Shown: in pieces, positions 7,420 to 14,272 of the stretch | Layout: each line of letters begins with the position of its first letter | How positions within the stretch are numbered: position 1 is the first letter of the stretch | NCBI GenBank assembly: GCA_031292735.1 | Contig: JARLGP010000200.1 | Location: 1-14,272 of the forward strand | Reading direction: 5' to 3' | DNA from: Holophaga sp. | GTDB lineage: Bacteria > Acidobacteriota > Holophagae > Holophagales > Holophagaceae | Length of the DNA stretch: 14,272 bases | Position numbers and translations under genes: made by a program | Notes under the pieces: generated by a model | Database searches by the model: none | Seen by the model: only the letters and a program-made list of their open reading frames with translations | What the model was told of the DNA's origin: nothing

Positions 7420-8607
7420 ATGGAACGACGTGGTTTCATCGCAACGCTCGGAGCCTCGCTCCTGGCGGTCCGGGGCCTGCGGCTGGCGGCCGCCCCCGCC
7501 CAGGACGCGCGGCTGCTGGTGGTGTTCCTCCGGGGCGGCTACGACTGCGCCAATGTCCTGGTGCCCTGCTCCAGCCCCTTCTACTACGAGTCCCGCCCGG
7601 GTATCGCCATCGCCCGTCCGGACCCGGCCAACCCCCAGTCGGCCCTGGCCCTGGGCGCCGGCTGGGGCCTGCACCCGGCCCTGCGGGATTCCATCCTCCC
7701 CCTCTGGCAGCAGGGGCAGGCAGCCTTCATTCCCTTCGCCGGCACCCACGATCTCTCCCGCAGCCATTTCGAAACCCAGGACAGCATGGAAAGCGGCCAG
7801 CCCCTGGACGGTTCCCGGGAATACGGTTCGGGCTTCCTGAACCGCCTGGCGGCGGTGCTGGGAGGCTCCAGCGGCGTTTCCTTCACCGATGAGCTTCCGC
7901 TGGTCATGCGCGGCGGCGTGGCGATCCCCAACGTGTCCCTCAAGCAGTTCGGGAAGGCCCCTTTCGATGACCGGCAGATGGCGGTGATCGCCGGCATGTA
8001 CCGCGGCCAGCCGCTGGAGACCCAGGTGCTGGAAGGTTTCCAACTGCGCAAGGAGGTGGCGGAGGCCTATGCGAAGGAGATGCAGGAGGCCAGCCGGGAG
8101 GCCATCTCGAGCAGAGGGTTCGAACTGGAGGCCAGGCGGGTGGGCCGGATGATGCGCGAGCGGTTCAATCTGGGTTTCATCGACGTGGGGGGCTGGGACA
8201 CCCATGTCAACGAGGGCGGCGCCCAGGGCGCCCTGGCCGGCAATGTGGACAGTCTGGGCAAAGGTCTGGCCGGCTATGCCCGGGAACTGGGAGCGGCGTG
8301 GAACCGTACCGTGGTGGTGGTGATCTCGGAATTCGGCCGGACCTTCCGTGAGAACGGGACCCGCGGCACCGACCATGGCCATGGCAGTGTCCACTGGGTG
8401 CTGGGCGGCGCCATCCACGGCCGGCGGCTGGCCGGGGAACAGCTTCCGGTCGAGCCGAAGACGCTGTTCCAGGGCCGGGACTACCCAGTGCTCAACGAGT
8501 ACCGGGCCACCCTGGGCGGGTTGTTCCGGCGGATGTACGGCCTTTCGGACCAGCAGCTGGGGACGGTCTTCCCCGGGGCCGGGGCGGTGGATCTGGGGCT
8601 GGTCTAG
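7420..8607 (+). CDS. DUF1501 family protein, Tat-exported
   Basis: The protein has 395 residues. GGAGG lies 5 nt before the ATG. The N-terminus MERRGFIATLGASLLAVRG has a twin-arginine pair followed by a hydrophobic stretch and Ala-rich cleavage region, as is common in this family, so export of a folded, possibly metal-bound protein is likely. Family motifs: LLVVFLRGGYDCANVLVP near the N-terminus, GTHDLSRSHFETQDSME, GGWDTHVN (W259-D260-T261-H262), ISEFGRTF (E304), and TDHGHGSVHWVLGG (D318, H319, H321). The Asp/His positions match what would be expected of an alkaline-phosphatase/sulfatase-like metal site, to which the family has been related; the substrate is unknown. It is the second gene of the DUF1800-DUF1501 pair. 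The 3' end faces the convergent lipoprotein gene with a 38-bp gap in which I see no clear terminator. Confidence 0.93.
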   Translation: MERRGFIATLGASLLAVRGLRLAAAPAQDARLLVVFLRGGYDCANVLVPCSSPFYYESRPGIAIARPDPANPQSALALGAGWGLHPALRDSILPLWQQGQAAFIPFAGTHDLSRSHFETQDSMESGQPLDGSREYGSGFLNRLAAVLGGSSGVSFTDELPLVMRGGVAIPNVSLKQFGKAPFDDRQMAVIAGMYRGQPLETQVLEGFQLRKEVAEAYAKEMQEASREAISSRGFELEARRVGRMMRERFNLGFIDVGGWDTHVNEGGAQGALAGNVDSLGKGLAGYARELGAAWNRTVVVVISEFGRTFRENGTRGTDHGHGSVHWVLGGAIHGRRLAGEQLPVEPKTLFQGRDYPVLNEYRATLGGLFRRMYGLSDQQLGTVFPGAGAVDLGLV

Positions 8608-8645
8608 AAATTTGCCATTGCGAAGGGGTGTTCCAGGCTTGGCGG

Positions 8646-9779
8646 TCAGTCGAGGGTGATGCTCAGTGCCTCCCCTGTCGAAGTCCCCGTCGCCAGGCCC
8701 AGGGCGGTCCAGGTGCCGTCCAGCCAATAGCCGGGAATGATGTTCGAATTGCTGTCCGGGCGGAAGCCGACGGCGTACAGATGGCCGTCATAGAGGGCGA
8801 GGCCATAGACCCCGCCCTGATCGGAGGCAGCCACGGCCGCAAGGCTGGTCCAGGTTCCGTTCAGCCAGTAGCCAAGGTAGGCCGCGCCGGAACTGTCCTC
8901 GCAATACCCGCCGAGGTAGACATCGCTTCCGGAAGGCAGGAGACAGTATGCCGCAGATGGGCTGCCGGCGGTGCGGGGGGTCATGGCCACCCATTTCGTG
9001 TTCTTCCAGTAGCCTGCGATGAGCACGCCATCGCTGCCCATCCTCTGCCCGGCGACAAAGACATTGCTTCCGGACAGGATGAGGAACTGTGCATAGGCCT
9101 CTGTATCGTTATCCAGGGTCTCCAGAGCGTTCCAGGTTCCATTCAACCAGTATCCGGGCTTCATGAGCGTGCCCGTGCTGTCGGCGTCCGTCCCGGCGAC
9201 GTAGATGTTGCTTCCGGAGATGGCGATGGAGGAGGCCCCGCAATTCACCGTCGTTCCGGTATAGCTCAAGTCGTATGGGGTTCCGTCGACCCAGTAGACC
9301 GGACGAGAGTAAGTGCTGTCCGAGGTGCTGCCATCCCCCTTGCAACTGCCGGCCACATAGACGTGGTTGCCGGCCACGGCGATGCCGTATACCTTGCAAG
9401 ATGCGGTTCCGGACACCACTGTCATGGCATTCCAGACGCCGTTCTTCCAGTACCCGGGCTCCCGGACACCGTCGCTTGTCTCGCAAACCCCGACGATGTA
9501 GGTATCACTGCCGGAGACGGCCATGGGGCCGGCAGAGGCTGACTGGCCCGCGGTCGCCGGGCTCAGCGCGGTCCAGGTCGCGTTGGTCCAGTAGCCGGGA
9601 ATCGAGACCTTGCTGCTGTCAACGCAAGTGCCTGTGATGGTGACCTTGGGGCTCATGCTGCCGGAACTGGAACCGGAACTGGAGGAACCGGAACTGGAGG
9701 AACCGCCGCCGCAGCCCAAGCACTGCGCCAAAAGGGCTGCGGCGAGACCTGCAACCCCGATCCAATGGAAACGTGACAT
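8646..9779 (-). CDS. seven-repeat beta-propeller-like lipoprotein
   Basis: The protein has 377 residues. AAGGAGGAG immediately precedes the ATG at 9779. The N-terminus MSRFHWIGVAGLAAALLAQCLGC followed by GGG and a Ser/Gly linker looks like a lipoprotein signal with C23 as the lipidated Cys, although the residue at -3 is Cys rather than Leu. After the linker, seven copies of a GYW-x-N-G-x-W unit start at about residues 62, 109, 161 (VYW), 209, 256, 303 and 350. Spacing is 47, 52, 48, 47, 47 and 47. Each is followed by a strand like SGSxVYVAG. The chain begins in mid-unit (VTITGTCVDSS) and ends in mid-unit (GEALSITLD), so the two ends complete one blade, as in a closed seven-bladed propeller. 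The ligand is unknown. Codon usage looks less GC-extreme than in the neighbours, a possible sign of transfer or relaxed selection. It is convergent with DUF1501. Confidence 0.85.
   Translation of the reverse strand: MSRFHWIGVAGLAAALLAQCLGCGGGSSSSGSSSSGSSSGSMSPKVTITGTCVDSSKVSIPGYWTNATWTALSPATAGQSASAGPMAVSGSDTYIVGVCETSDGVREPGYWKNGVWNAMTVVSGTASCKVYGIAVAGNHVYVAGSCKGDGSTSDSTYSRPVYWVDGTPYDLSYTGTTVNCGASSIAISGSNIYVAGTDADSTGTLMKPGYWLNGTWNALETLDNDTEAYAQFLILSGSNVFVAGQRMGSDGVLIAGYWKNTKWVAMTPRTAGSPSAAYCLLPSGSDVYLGGYCEDSSGAAYLGYWLNGTWTSLAAVAASDQGGVYGLALYDGHLYAVGFRPDSNSNIIPGYWLDGTWTALGLATGTSTGEALSITLD
9661..9702 (-). repeat. tandem 12/15-bp repeat encoding the Ser/Gly linker
   Basis: On the plus strand ccggaactggaa (9661-9672) is followed by two exact copies of ccggaactggaggaa (9673-9687 and 9688-9702). 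On the coding strand this gives the SSSSG/SSSG linker between the lipid anchor and the propeller. In-frame gain or loss of units would change linker length only. Confidence 0.85.
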
Positions 9780-10227
9780 GACTCCTCCTTCGGAGCGCGA
9801 CCGACCCGGCCGGTGGGTTCAGAAAGGCGATTCGGCTGGGTGGAAAAGGCCGCAGTTCGGCACAATCCCCCGGCCCCGGCTGCCCGAGGGGCAGATAAAC
9901 TTGAATGGACGGTTTTTTTCAGCCCACGGGCAGTTCCTTGCGCGGGCCAGGCTTGCGAGGGTTCCTTTCCTCAGGCTGGATGAATGAAATCAGTTCACCC
10001 CTATCTTCGCAATCATTGTAGATATTGTATGTAAGCGGAAACGCGTACACGGCCCGGCCAGCCATGGGTTCAGGATCCAAGCGTACGTGGAAACGCGTAC
10101 CCCCGTCCCGACCGGTGCCTTCCACGGCCAACCGCCCAACCAACACGAGGCTTTCTTGTTCCCGGCAGCCCAGACCCCATCCTGGCCGACCACCGCAGGC
10201 CCCCGCCCGGCCCTCCTCCCCGGGCGG
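9780..10227. other. non-coding region with AT-rich island and repeats
   Basis: No convincing gene lies between the lipoprotein start and the chosen kinase start. The region holds a 6-bp-stem hairpin (ctgccc-gag-gggcag, 9880-9894), a run of seven T (9913-9919), and an AT-rich island at about 9975-10035, the least GC-rich part of the window. In the island, attgta occurs twice (10015-10020, 10024-10029; TACAAT on the minus strand, a fair -10 match). The 12-bp direct repeat described separately follows. These two genes are divergent, so both promoters should be here. I could not fix any -35/-10 pair with confidence. No riboswitch consensus was recognised. Confidence 0.5.
10037..10100. repeat. 12-bp direct repeat upstream of the kinase gene
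   Basis: ggaaacgcgtac occurs at 10037-10048 and again at 10089-10100 (52-bp period, about five helical turns). A third gcgtac lies at 10081-10086, overlapping the palindrome cgtacg. The placement between an AT-rich island and a regulatory operon fits operator sites bound on the same helix face, but no bound regulator is known. Confidence 0.5.
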
Positions 10228-12129
10228 ATGCTCCTGCTCGCCTTCCTGGACCTCATCCTGGTCCTGGGCCTGGCTTGCCACCTTCAGCGCAGGCAGGAAC
10301 CCCGGGCGCGCCAGGGCGTCCTGGACCTGACCGGCCGCGACCTCCGGCGGGGCGCTCCGGTCACCCTGGGCGGCGCCTGGGCCATCTTCCCCGGCCAGCT
10401 CCTGACGCCCCAGGACCTCCAGCGGCAACCGGAGCCCGGGGCCTGGGTGGACCTGCCCAGCGGCACGGATGGGCCGCTGGCGCCCGGGCACTCGCTGGCA
10501 GGCCGGGGCTGCGCCACCCTGCGCCTGCAGGTGCTGACCGGACCTTGTGCGGATCCGCTGGCCATCCGCATGGCCAACATCGCGATCCCCTACCGGTTGT
10601 GGGTGGACGGCCGGCTGGCGGCGGAGAGCGGGCGGCCAGGTCGGTCCGCGGCGGAGGAAAGCCTGGGCCGGCCGTTCCGGTTCGCCCGGTTCCCGGCCGA
10701 CGGCCAGCCCATCCAGTTGGTGCTCCAGGTGTCCAATTTCCACTTCGCCGGCAAATGGCTGCAGACCCCGCTGCAGCTGGGCCGGGCGGACGACCTGGAG
10801 TCGGCGCAGCTGCGCAAGTGGGGCCTGGCGCTGTTCGTGCTGGGCGCCCTGGCGGTGATGGGCATCTACCACCTGGCGCTCTACCTCGGGCACCGGAAGC
10901 ATCCGTCGGGGCTCTACTTCGGCGCCCACTGCCTCCTGTGGGCGGGCTTCATCCTCTGCGCCAAGGGCAGCGACGAGGTCATCCGCCTGTTCCTGCCGGG
11001 GCTGCCGGCGGAAGGGCTGTTCCGGGCTTGCTGGTTCTGCTTTTTCCTGGTGACGCCCCTGAGCTACCAGTTCTTCCGGTCGCTCTACCCGCTGGAATTC
11101 CGCCGCTGGATCCTGTACCCGCTCCTGGGCCTGAGCATCGTCTATTCCCTGCTCGCCCTCGCGGCCCCCATCCGGGCCGTCTCCGCGGCCCTGCCGCTGT
11201 TCTACGTGGTGCTCGGCAGCGTCAAACTGGTCTATTGCCTCTGTGCCCTCTTCAAGGCCGCGCGCCACGGCCGCGCCGGGGCGGTGCACATCCTGGTGGG
11301 CTACACCCTCCTGGGCGCCATCGGCCTGAACGAGGTGCTCTACTCCCAGGGGCTGATCCGCACCGGTCACCTGCTGCCCTTGGGCATGCTGTTCTTCCTC
11401 CTGTCCCAGGCCATGGCCATGTCCGTCCGCATCTCCCGGATGTCCGCGGCGCTGGAAGCGGAAACGGCCGAACGCGCCCGCCTGGCGCAGGAGGTGGTGA
11501 CCCTGATCCAGGAAGAGCGCCGCCAGATCAGCTACGAGCTCCACGACGGGTTGTGCCAGGAACTGACCGGCGCCCGCCTGCAATGCTCCGAACTGGAATG
11601 CCTCTGGCCCGAGGGCAACGAAGGTTCCCAGGAACTGGCCCGGCTCTCGGGGCTGCTGGAGGATTCGGTCACCCACGCCTACGATCTCTCCCGGGGCCTC
11701 TGGCAGGAGGAGCACCCGGACGGGGACCTCCGCGCCGGCCTGGCCGACCTGGTCCAGCGCGCCGCCGAGGCCAGCGGCATCGCCATGGCGTTCCGTCCGG
11801 ACTGCGCCTGTTCCACCTGCACCAGCGTCCACGGTCCCCAGGCCCACCGCATCGCCCAGGAAGCCATCACCAACTGCGTGAAGCACTCCCAGGCGAGCCA
11901 GGTCACCGTTACCCTGGACTGCAAGCTTGGAGCCAGCATGAACCTCACGGTCCTGGACAACGGCATCGGCCACGGCTCCGGCCGGAGCAGCAAAGGCGGG
12001 CTGGGCTTGCGGATGATGGAGCAGCGCGCGCGGAAATGTGGCGGCTCCTTCCGGATCCAGGACGGCCAGGATGGCGGCACGGAAGTGACCTGCAGCCTGC
12101 CCTGCGCGAGCCGGGGGGGGACATGCTGA
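10228..12129 (+). CDS. 7TMR-DISM sensor histidine kinase (NarL/LiaS-type)
   Basis: The protein has 633 residues from the ATG at 10228. A hydrophobic N-terminus (MLLLAFLDLILVLGLA) is followed by a periplasmic jelly-roll-like domain (about 25-190) typical of 7TMR-DISM extracellular regions, ending in LVLQVSNFHFAGKW. A block of seven hydrophobic segments covers about 198-400. A short coiled-coil leads to the HisKA_3 domain EERRQISYELHDGLCQELTG with phospho-acceptor H439. The ATPase domain has the N box HRIAQEAITNCVKHS (N549), DNGIG (D577) and GGLGLRMMEQRA. The family senses extracellular, often carbohydrate-like, ligands. Cysteines are frequent in the catalytic half (453, 458, 526, 528, 531, 550 and others). 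The start is uncertain: the ATG has no good RBS, a TTG at 10156 follows cGAGG by 5 nt, and a GTG at 10087 is also in frame. It overlaps the response-regulator gene by 7 bp. Confidence 0.9.
   Translation: MLLLAFLDLILVLGLACHLQRRQEPRARQGVLDLTGRDLRRGAPVTLGGAWAIFPGQLLTPQDLQRQPEPGAWVDLPSGTDGPLAPGHSLAGRGCATLRLQVLTGPCADPLAIRMANIAIPYRLWVDGRLAAESGRPGRSAAEESLGRPFRFARFPADGQPIQLVLQVSNFHFAGKWLQTPLQLGRADDLESAQLRKWGLALFVLGALAVMGIYHLALYLGHRKHPSGLYFGAHCLLWAGFILCAKGSDEVIRLFLPGLPAEGLFRACWFCFFLVTPLSYQFFRSLYPLEFRRWILYPLLGLSIVYSLLALAAPIRAVSAALPLFYVVLGSVKLVYCLCALFKAARHGRAGAVHILVGYTLLGAIGLNEVLYSQGLIRTGHLLPLGMLFFLLSQAMAMSVRISRMSAALEAETAERARLAQEVVTLIQEERRQISYELHDGLCQELTGARLQCSELECLWPEGNEGSQELARLSGLLEDSVTHAYDLSRGLWQEEHPDGDLRAGLADLVQRAAEASGIAMAFRPDCACSTCTSVHGPQAHRIAQEAITNCVKHSQASQVTVTLDCKLGASMNLTVLDNGIGHGSGRSSKGGLGLRMMEQRARKCGGSFRIQDGQDGGTEVTCSLPCASRGGTC
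12113..12120 (+). other. eight-G run at the kinase/regulator junction
   Basis: Eight consecutive G lie in the last codons of the kinase (read CGG GGG GGG ACA TGC TGA) and 2 nt before the regulator ATG. They probably serve as its ribosome-binding site. The kinase and regulator frames differ by -1, and the regulator frame is open across the run, so slippage by -1 here would join the two proteins. Confidence 0.6.
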
Positions 12130-12761
12130 CGGCCGGGGAAGCTCCTGAGATCAAGGTCCTGATAGTGGAGGACCACCCCGCCGTGCGCTATGGGCTGCGG
12201 CTGCTGTTGCGGCGCCAGCTGATCCGGGTCTGTGGCGAAGCCGAGGAGCCGGAATCCGCCCTGCGCTGCGCCGGCCAGACCAGCCCGGACCTGGCGCTGG
12301 TGGACCTCAGCCTGGGCGACGCGGACGCGTTCGGCCTGCTGCGGAGCCTGCGCCTGGAGCACCCCGCCCTGCCCCTGCTGGTCTACTCCATGCACGAGGA
12401 TGCCGCCCATGTGCAGCGGGCCCTGCGGGCCGGCGCCTCGGGCTACGTCACCAAGCGGGAAACCACCGAAGTGCTGGCCCTGGCCATCCGCCAGGTCCTG
12501 GCCGGGGAGCGCTACCTGAGCCCGCGGGTGGAAGCCAAGCTGAAGTCCGACGGGACCGGTCAGGCGGAGGGCGCGGACTTCAGCCTCAAGGAGCAGGCGG
12601 TCATCGAGCTTCTGGCCCAGGGGCTCTCCACTCCGGCCATCGCCAGCAACCTGGGCCTGAGTCCCCGCACGGTGGAGAGCTACTATGCCCGCCTCATCCT
12701 GAAGCTCGCGCTTCCGGGCCGGCCGGACCTGCGCCGATGGGCCATCCAGAACCGCGGCTGA
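12123..12761 (+). CDS. NarL/LuxR-type response regulator
   Basis: The protein has 212 residues. The receiver domain (about 10-125) has E16/D17, phospho-acceptor D61 in LALVDLSLGD, S89 and K111 in GYVTK. A linker of about 25 residues leads to a LuxR-type helix-turn-helix (about 153-195): FSLKEQAVIELLAQGLSTPA, then IASNLGLSPRTVESYYARLI. The regulator is the cognate partner of the upstream kinase: its ATG overlaps the kinase stop (ATGCTGA), which implies coupled translation and a shared transcript. HisKA_3 kinases characteristically pair with this regulator class. The poly-G before the ATG supplies the RBS. Its targets are not shown by the sequence; the 12-bp repeats upstream of the operon are a candidate for autoregulation. 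Confidence 0.95.
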   Translation: MLTAGEAPEIKVLIVEDHPAVRYGLRLLLRRQLIRVCGEAEEPESALRCAGQTSPDLALVDLSLGDADAFGLLRSLRLEHPALPLLVYSMHEDAAHVQRALRAGASGYVTKRETTEVLALAIRQVLAGERYLSPRVEAKLKSDGTGQAEGADFSLKEQAVIELLAQGLSTPAIASNLGLSPRTVESYYARLILKLALPGRPDLRRWAIQNRG

Positions 12762-12793
12762 ACCTCATGGGCAGGCGACCGCATGCAGAGCGC

Positions 12794-12821
12794 CCCAACC
12801 CTCGTGCGACCGAGGGTTGGG
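12794..12821. terminator. 11-bp-stem hairpin between convergent genes
   Basis: cccaaccctcg (12794-12804) pairs perfectly with cgagggttggg (12811-12821) around a 6-nt loop tgcgac. It lies 32 bp after the response-regulator stop and 41 bp beyond the acyl-CoA dehydrogenase stop, the right place for a bidirectional terminator. No T-run follows on either strand, so it is a non-canonical terminator or an RNA 3'-end stabiliser. Confidence 0.65.
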
Positions 12822-12862
12822 ACTAATGATGCAAGGCCATCCCTGAAGTGGAACGGACGGAA

Positions 12863-14272
12863 TCAGTACTGAACGATCGGGTAGGCGCCCTTCTCGATCA
12901 CCTGCTCGGCGATCCGGCCCCGCAGCTTGGAGCTGGCCTGGGGCACGAACCCCGAGAAGGCCCCCAGTTCGGCCAGGGCGGCTTCCAGCGGCAGGCCTTC
13001 CAGCACCTCGGCCAGCAGCATCCTGGCGTTGGCCTGAACCTTGTGCCAGCTTTCGTTCACGTAGGCGTCGGCGCAATCCCGGGCCAGGCTGGCCCAGTGG
13101 TGGCCCGCTTCGGTCATGAGCCCGGCGCGCACCACGCCGCACTCCATGGCGTAGATCTCGGTGAGCATGTCCGCCACCCGGGCGCTGGCTTCCTGGTTCT
13201 CGATCAGCTTCTGCCCGCACACGTCCAGGGCGGTGGCGGCGGCGTAGCAGCAGATCCGCTTGGCCAGTTCTACGGCCAGCCGGGAACCCGCCAGCGGCCC
13301 GGTGAAGTTGGCCGGCTTGGGCACGGAAGCGGTGTCCCTGGTCAGCACCAGGGTGCCGTTGCTGGCCCTCTTGAACAGGCTGCCGGCGATGATCAGCCGG
13401 TTGATCTCGTTGGTGCCTTCGAAGATGCGGTTGATGCGGTTGTCCCGGTAGATCTTCTCCGGCGGGTACTCGGAGGAGAACCCGTAGCCGCCGAACGCCT
13501 GCACCGCGTCGTCGGCGGTGGCGAACAGGGCCTCGCTGCCCCACACCTTGGAGATGGAAGCCTCCATGGCGAACTCGTCCATGATCTCCAGCTTGTGCTT
13601 GGCGGCGTCCGGCTGGTCCCAACTCACGGCGTGCATTCGGTCGTCGATGTAGGAGATGGTGCGGAAATTCATGGCCTCGGCCACGAACACCCGGGTGGTC
13701 ATGTCCGCCAGCTTGGTCTGGATCAGGCCGAAGCTGTTCAGCGGCTTGCCGAACTGGTGTCGCTCGCCGGTGTACTTGATGGTGTATTCCAGCACCACCT
13801 TGGCGGTGCCGGTGCATCCGGCGCCCAGCTTGAACCGGCCGATGGTGAGGATGCCGAAGGCGATCCGGTGGCCGCGGCCCACTTCACCCAGCAGGCGGTC
13901 CTTGGGGATCCGGCAGTTGTCCAGGGTGAGGGCCCGGGTGGAGGAGCCCTTGATGCCCAGCTTGTGCTCTTCCAGGCCGGTGGAGAACCCCGGGTCGCCC
14001 TTTTCCACGATGAAGGCGCTGAACTTCCGGCCGTCCACCTTGGCGAACACCACGAACACGTCGGCGAACCCGGCGTTGGTGATCCACATCTTGCTGCCGT
14101 TGAGCACCCAGTGGTCGCCGTCCAGCTTGGCGGTGGTCTTGGCGCCCATGGCGTCGCTGCCGGAGCCGGCCTCGGTGAGCGCATAGGCCGCCAGCTTCTG
14201 GCCGCTGCCCAGCAGGGGCAGGTACTTGGCCTTCTGGGCCGGGGTGCCGAAATAGACGATGGGCAGGGTGCC
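12863..14272 (-). CDS. acyl-CoA dehydrogenase, VLCAD/ACAD9-like, 5' end missing
   Basis: The frame is open to the right edge (it begins GTLPIVYFGTPAQKAKYLPL), so the N-terminal helical domain is outside the window; 469 residues are visible. The ATG at 14149 is internal. Signatures: the flavin/substrate motif AYALTEAGSGSDA (30-42), WVLNGSKMWITNAG, GERHQFGKPL, then FGGYGFSSEYPPEKIYRDNR (about 260-279) and RIFEGTNEINRLI with the likely catalytic base E285. The family performs FAD-dependent alpha,beta-dehydrogenation of acyl-CoA in beta-oxidation, passing electrons to ETF. About 180 residues follow the catalytic motif, far more than the few dozen in short/medium-chain enzymes. This matches the extra C-terminal helical domain of VLCAD/ACAD9-type enzymes and points to longer acyl chains or membrane association. 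It is convergent with the response-regulator gene. Confidence 0.93.
   Translation of the reverse strand, partial: GTLPIVYFGTPAQKAKYLPLLGSGQKLAAYALTEAGSGSDAMGAKTTAKLDGDHWVLNGSKMWITNAGFADVFVVFAKVDGRKFSAFIVEKGDPGFSTGLEEHKLGIKGSSTRALTLDNCRIPKDRLLGEVGRGHRIAFGILTIGRFKLGAGCTGTAKVVLEYTIKYTGERHQFGKPLNSFGLIQTKLADMTTRVFVAEAMNFRTISYIDDRMHAVSWDQPDAAKHKLEIMDEFAMEASISKVWGSEALFATADDAVQAFGGYGFSSEYPPEKIYRDNRINRIFEGTNEINRLIIAGSLFKRASNGTLVLTRDTASVPKPANFTGPLAGSRLAVELAKRICCYAAATALDVCGQKLIENQEASARVADMLTEIYAMECGVVRAGLMTEAGHHWASLARDCADAYVNESWHKVQANARMLLAEVLEGLPLEAALAELGAFSGFVPQASSKLRGRIAEQVIEKGAYPIVQY

Noticed and set aside
9780..9920. Possible c-di-GMP (GEMM) riboswitch in the lipoprotein leader
   Set aside because: None of the conserved GEMM core sequences could be found on the minus strand; only a short 6-bp hairpin and a T-run are present.
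2504..10086. Sigma-54 (-24/-12) promoters upstream of genes here
   Set aside because: I looked in the intergenic gaps for TGGCAC-N5-TTGC and found no acceptable match, so targets of the NtrC-type regulator are not identified in this window.
9919..11973. A 684-codon minus-strand frame opposite the kinase
   Set aside because: Low-complexity antisense shadow; the plus-strand frame has complete sensor, HisKA_3 and ATPase motifs.
10275..12122. Long plus-strand frame leading into the response regulator (828 codons in total)
   Set aside because: Before 12123 it is a Pro/Gly/Arg-rich shadow of the kinase. The regulator begins at the ATG at 12123, where receiver-domain sequence starts.

Overview
The window is very GC-rich, with strong G/C bias at third codon positions and dense gene packing. 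It encodes 12 protein genes, two of them cut by the window edges. The mix suggests a Gram-negative, free-living soil or sediment bacterium: an NtrC-type sigma-54 regulator, a FecR/DUF6600-like secreted protein, a DUF1800-DUF1501 pair, a 7TMR-DISM sensor kinase, a PKD-repeat surface protein and a VLCAD/ACAD9-like acyl-CoA dehydrogenase. My best guess is Acidobacteriota, class Holophagae (Geothrix-like). That is an inference from gene content and composition, not a database match.

Layout. 1-688 (+) is the C-terminal end of a PKD-repeat exported protein. It converges, with a 14-bp overlap, on a two-gene regulatory unit on the minus strand: a sigma-54-dependent response regulator (2503-1124) coupled by a TGATG overlap to a small MerR-type regulator (1124-675). 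A 54-bp divergent spacer separates this unit from a plus-strand TatD nuclease/hydrolase gene (2558-3337). Inside the TatD tail starts a GTG-initiated gene for a secreted protein of unknown function (3313-3978). A FecR-domain protein with a Trp- and Cys-rich DUF6600-like core follows (4147-5784), then a tightly spaced DUF1800-DUF1501 pair (5851-7404, 7420-8607). A seven-repeat beta-propeller lipoprotein lies on the minus strand (9779-8646), converging on DUF1501.

A non-coding region of about 300-450 bp (9780 to about 10227) holds an AT-rich island and a 12-bp direct repeat. It leads into a two-component system: a 7TMR-DISM histidine kinase (start near 10228, end 12129) and an overlapping NarL/LuxR-type response regulator (12123-12761). 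A strong 11-bp-stem hairpin separates this from a convergent acyl-CoA dehydrogenase gene (12863 to beyond the right edge).

How the genes may work together. The middle third (3313-9779) is almost entirely exported proteins and looks like a cell-envelope locus. The 7TMR-DISM kinase has a carbohydrate-binding-like periplasmic domain and an N-terminal membrane anchor, so it may sense an external ligand; its targets are unknown. The NtrC-like regulator has no partner kinase in view. I found no RNA gene, CRISPR array, insertion sequence or phage gene. The most unusual features are the cysteine-enriched DUF6600-like and kinase domains, the poly-G run at the kinase/regulator junction, the hairpin that reaches the DUF1800 ribosome-binding site, and the repeated 12-mer upstream of the kinase.
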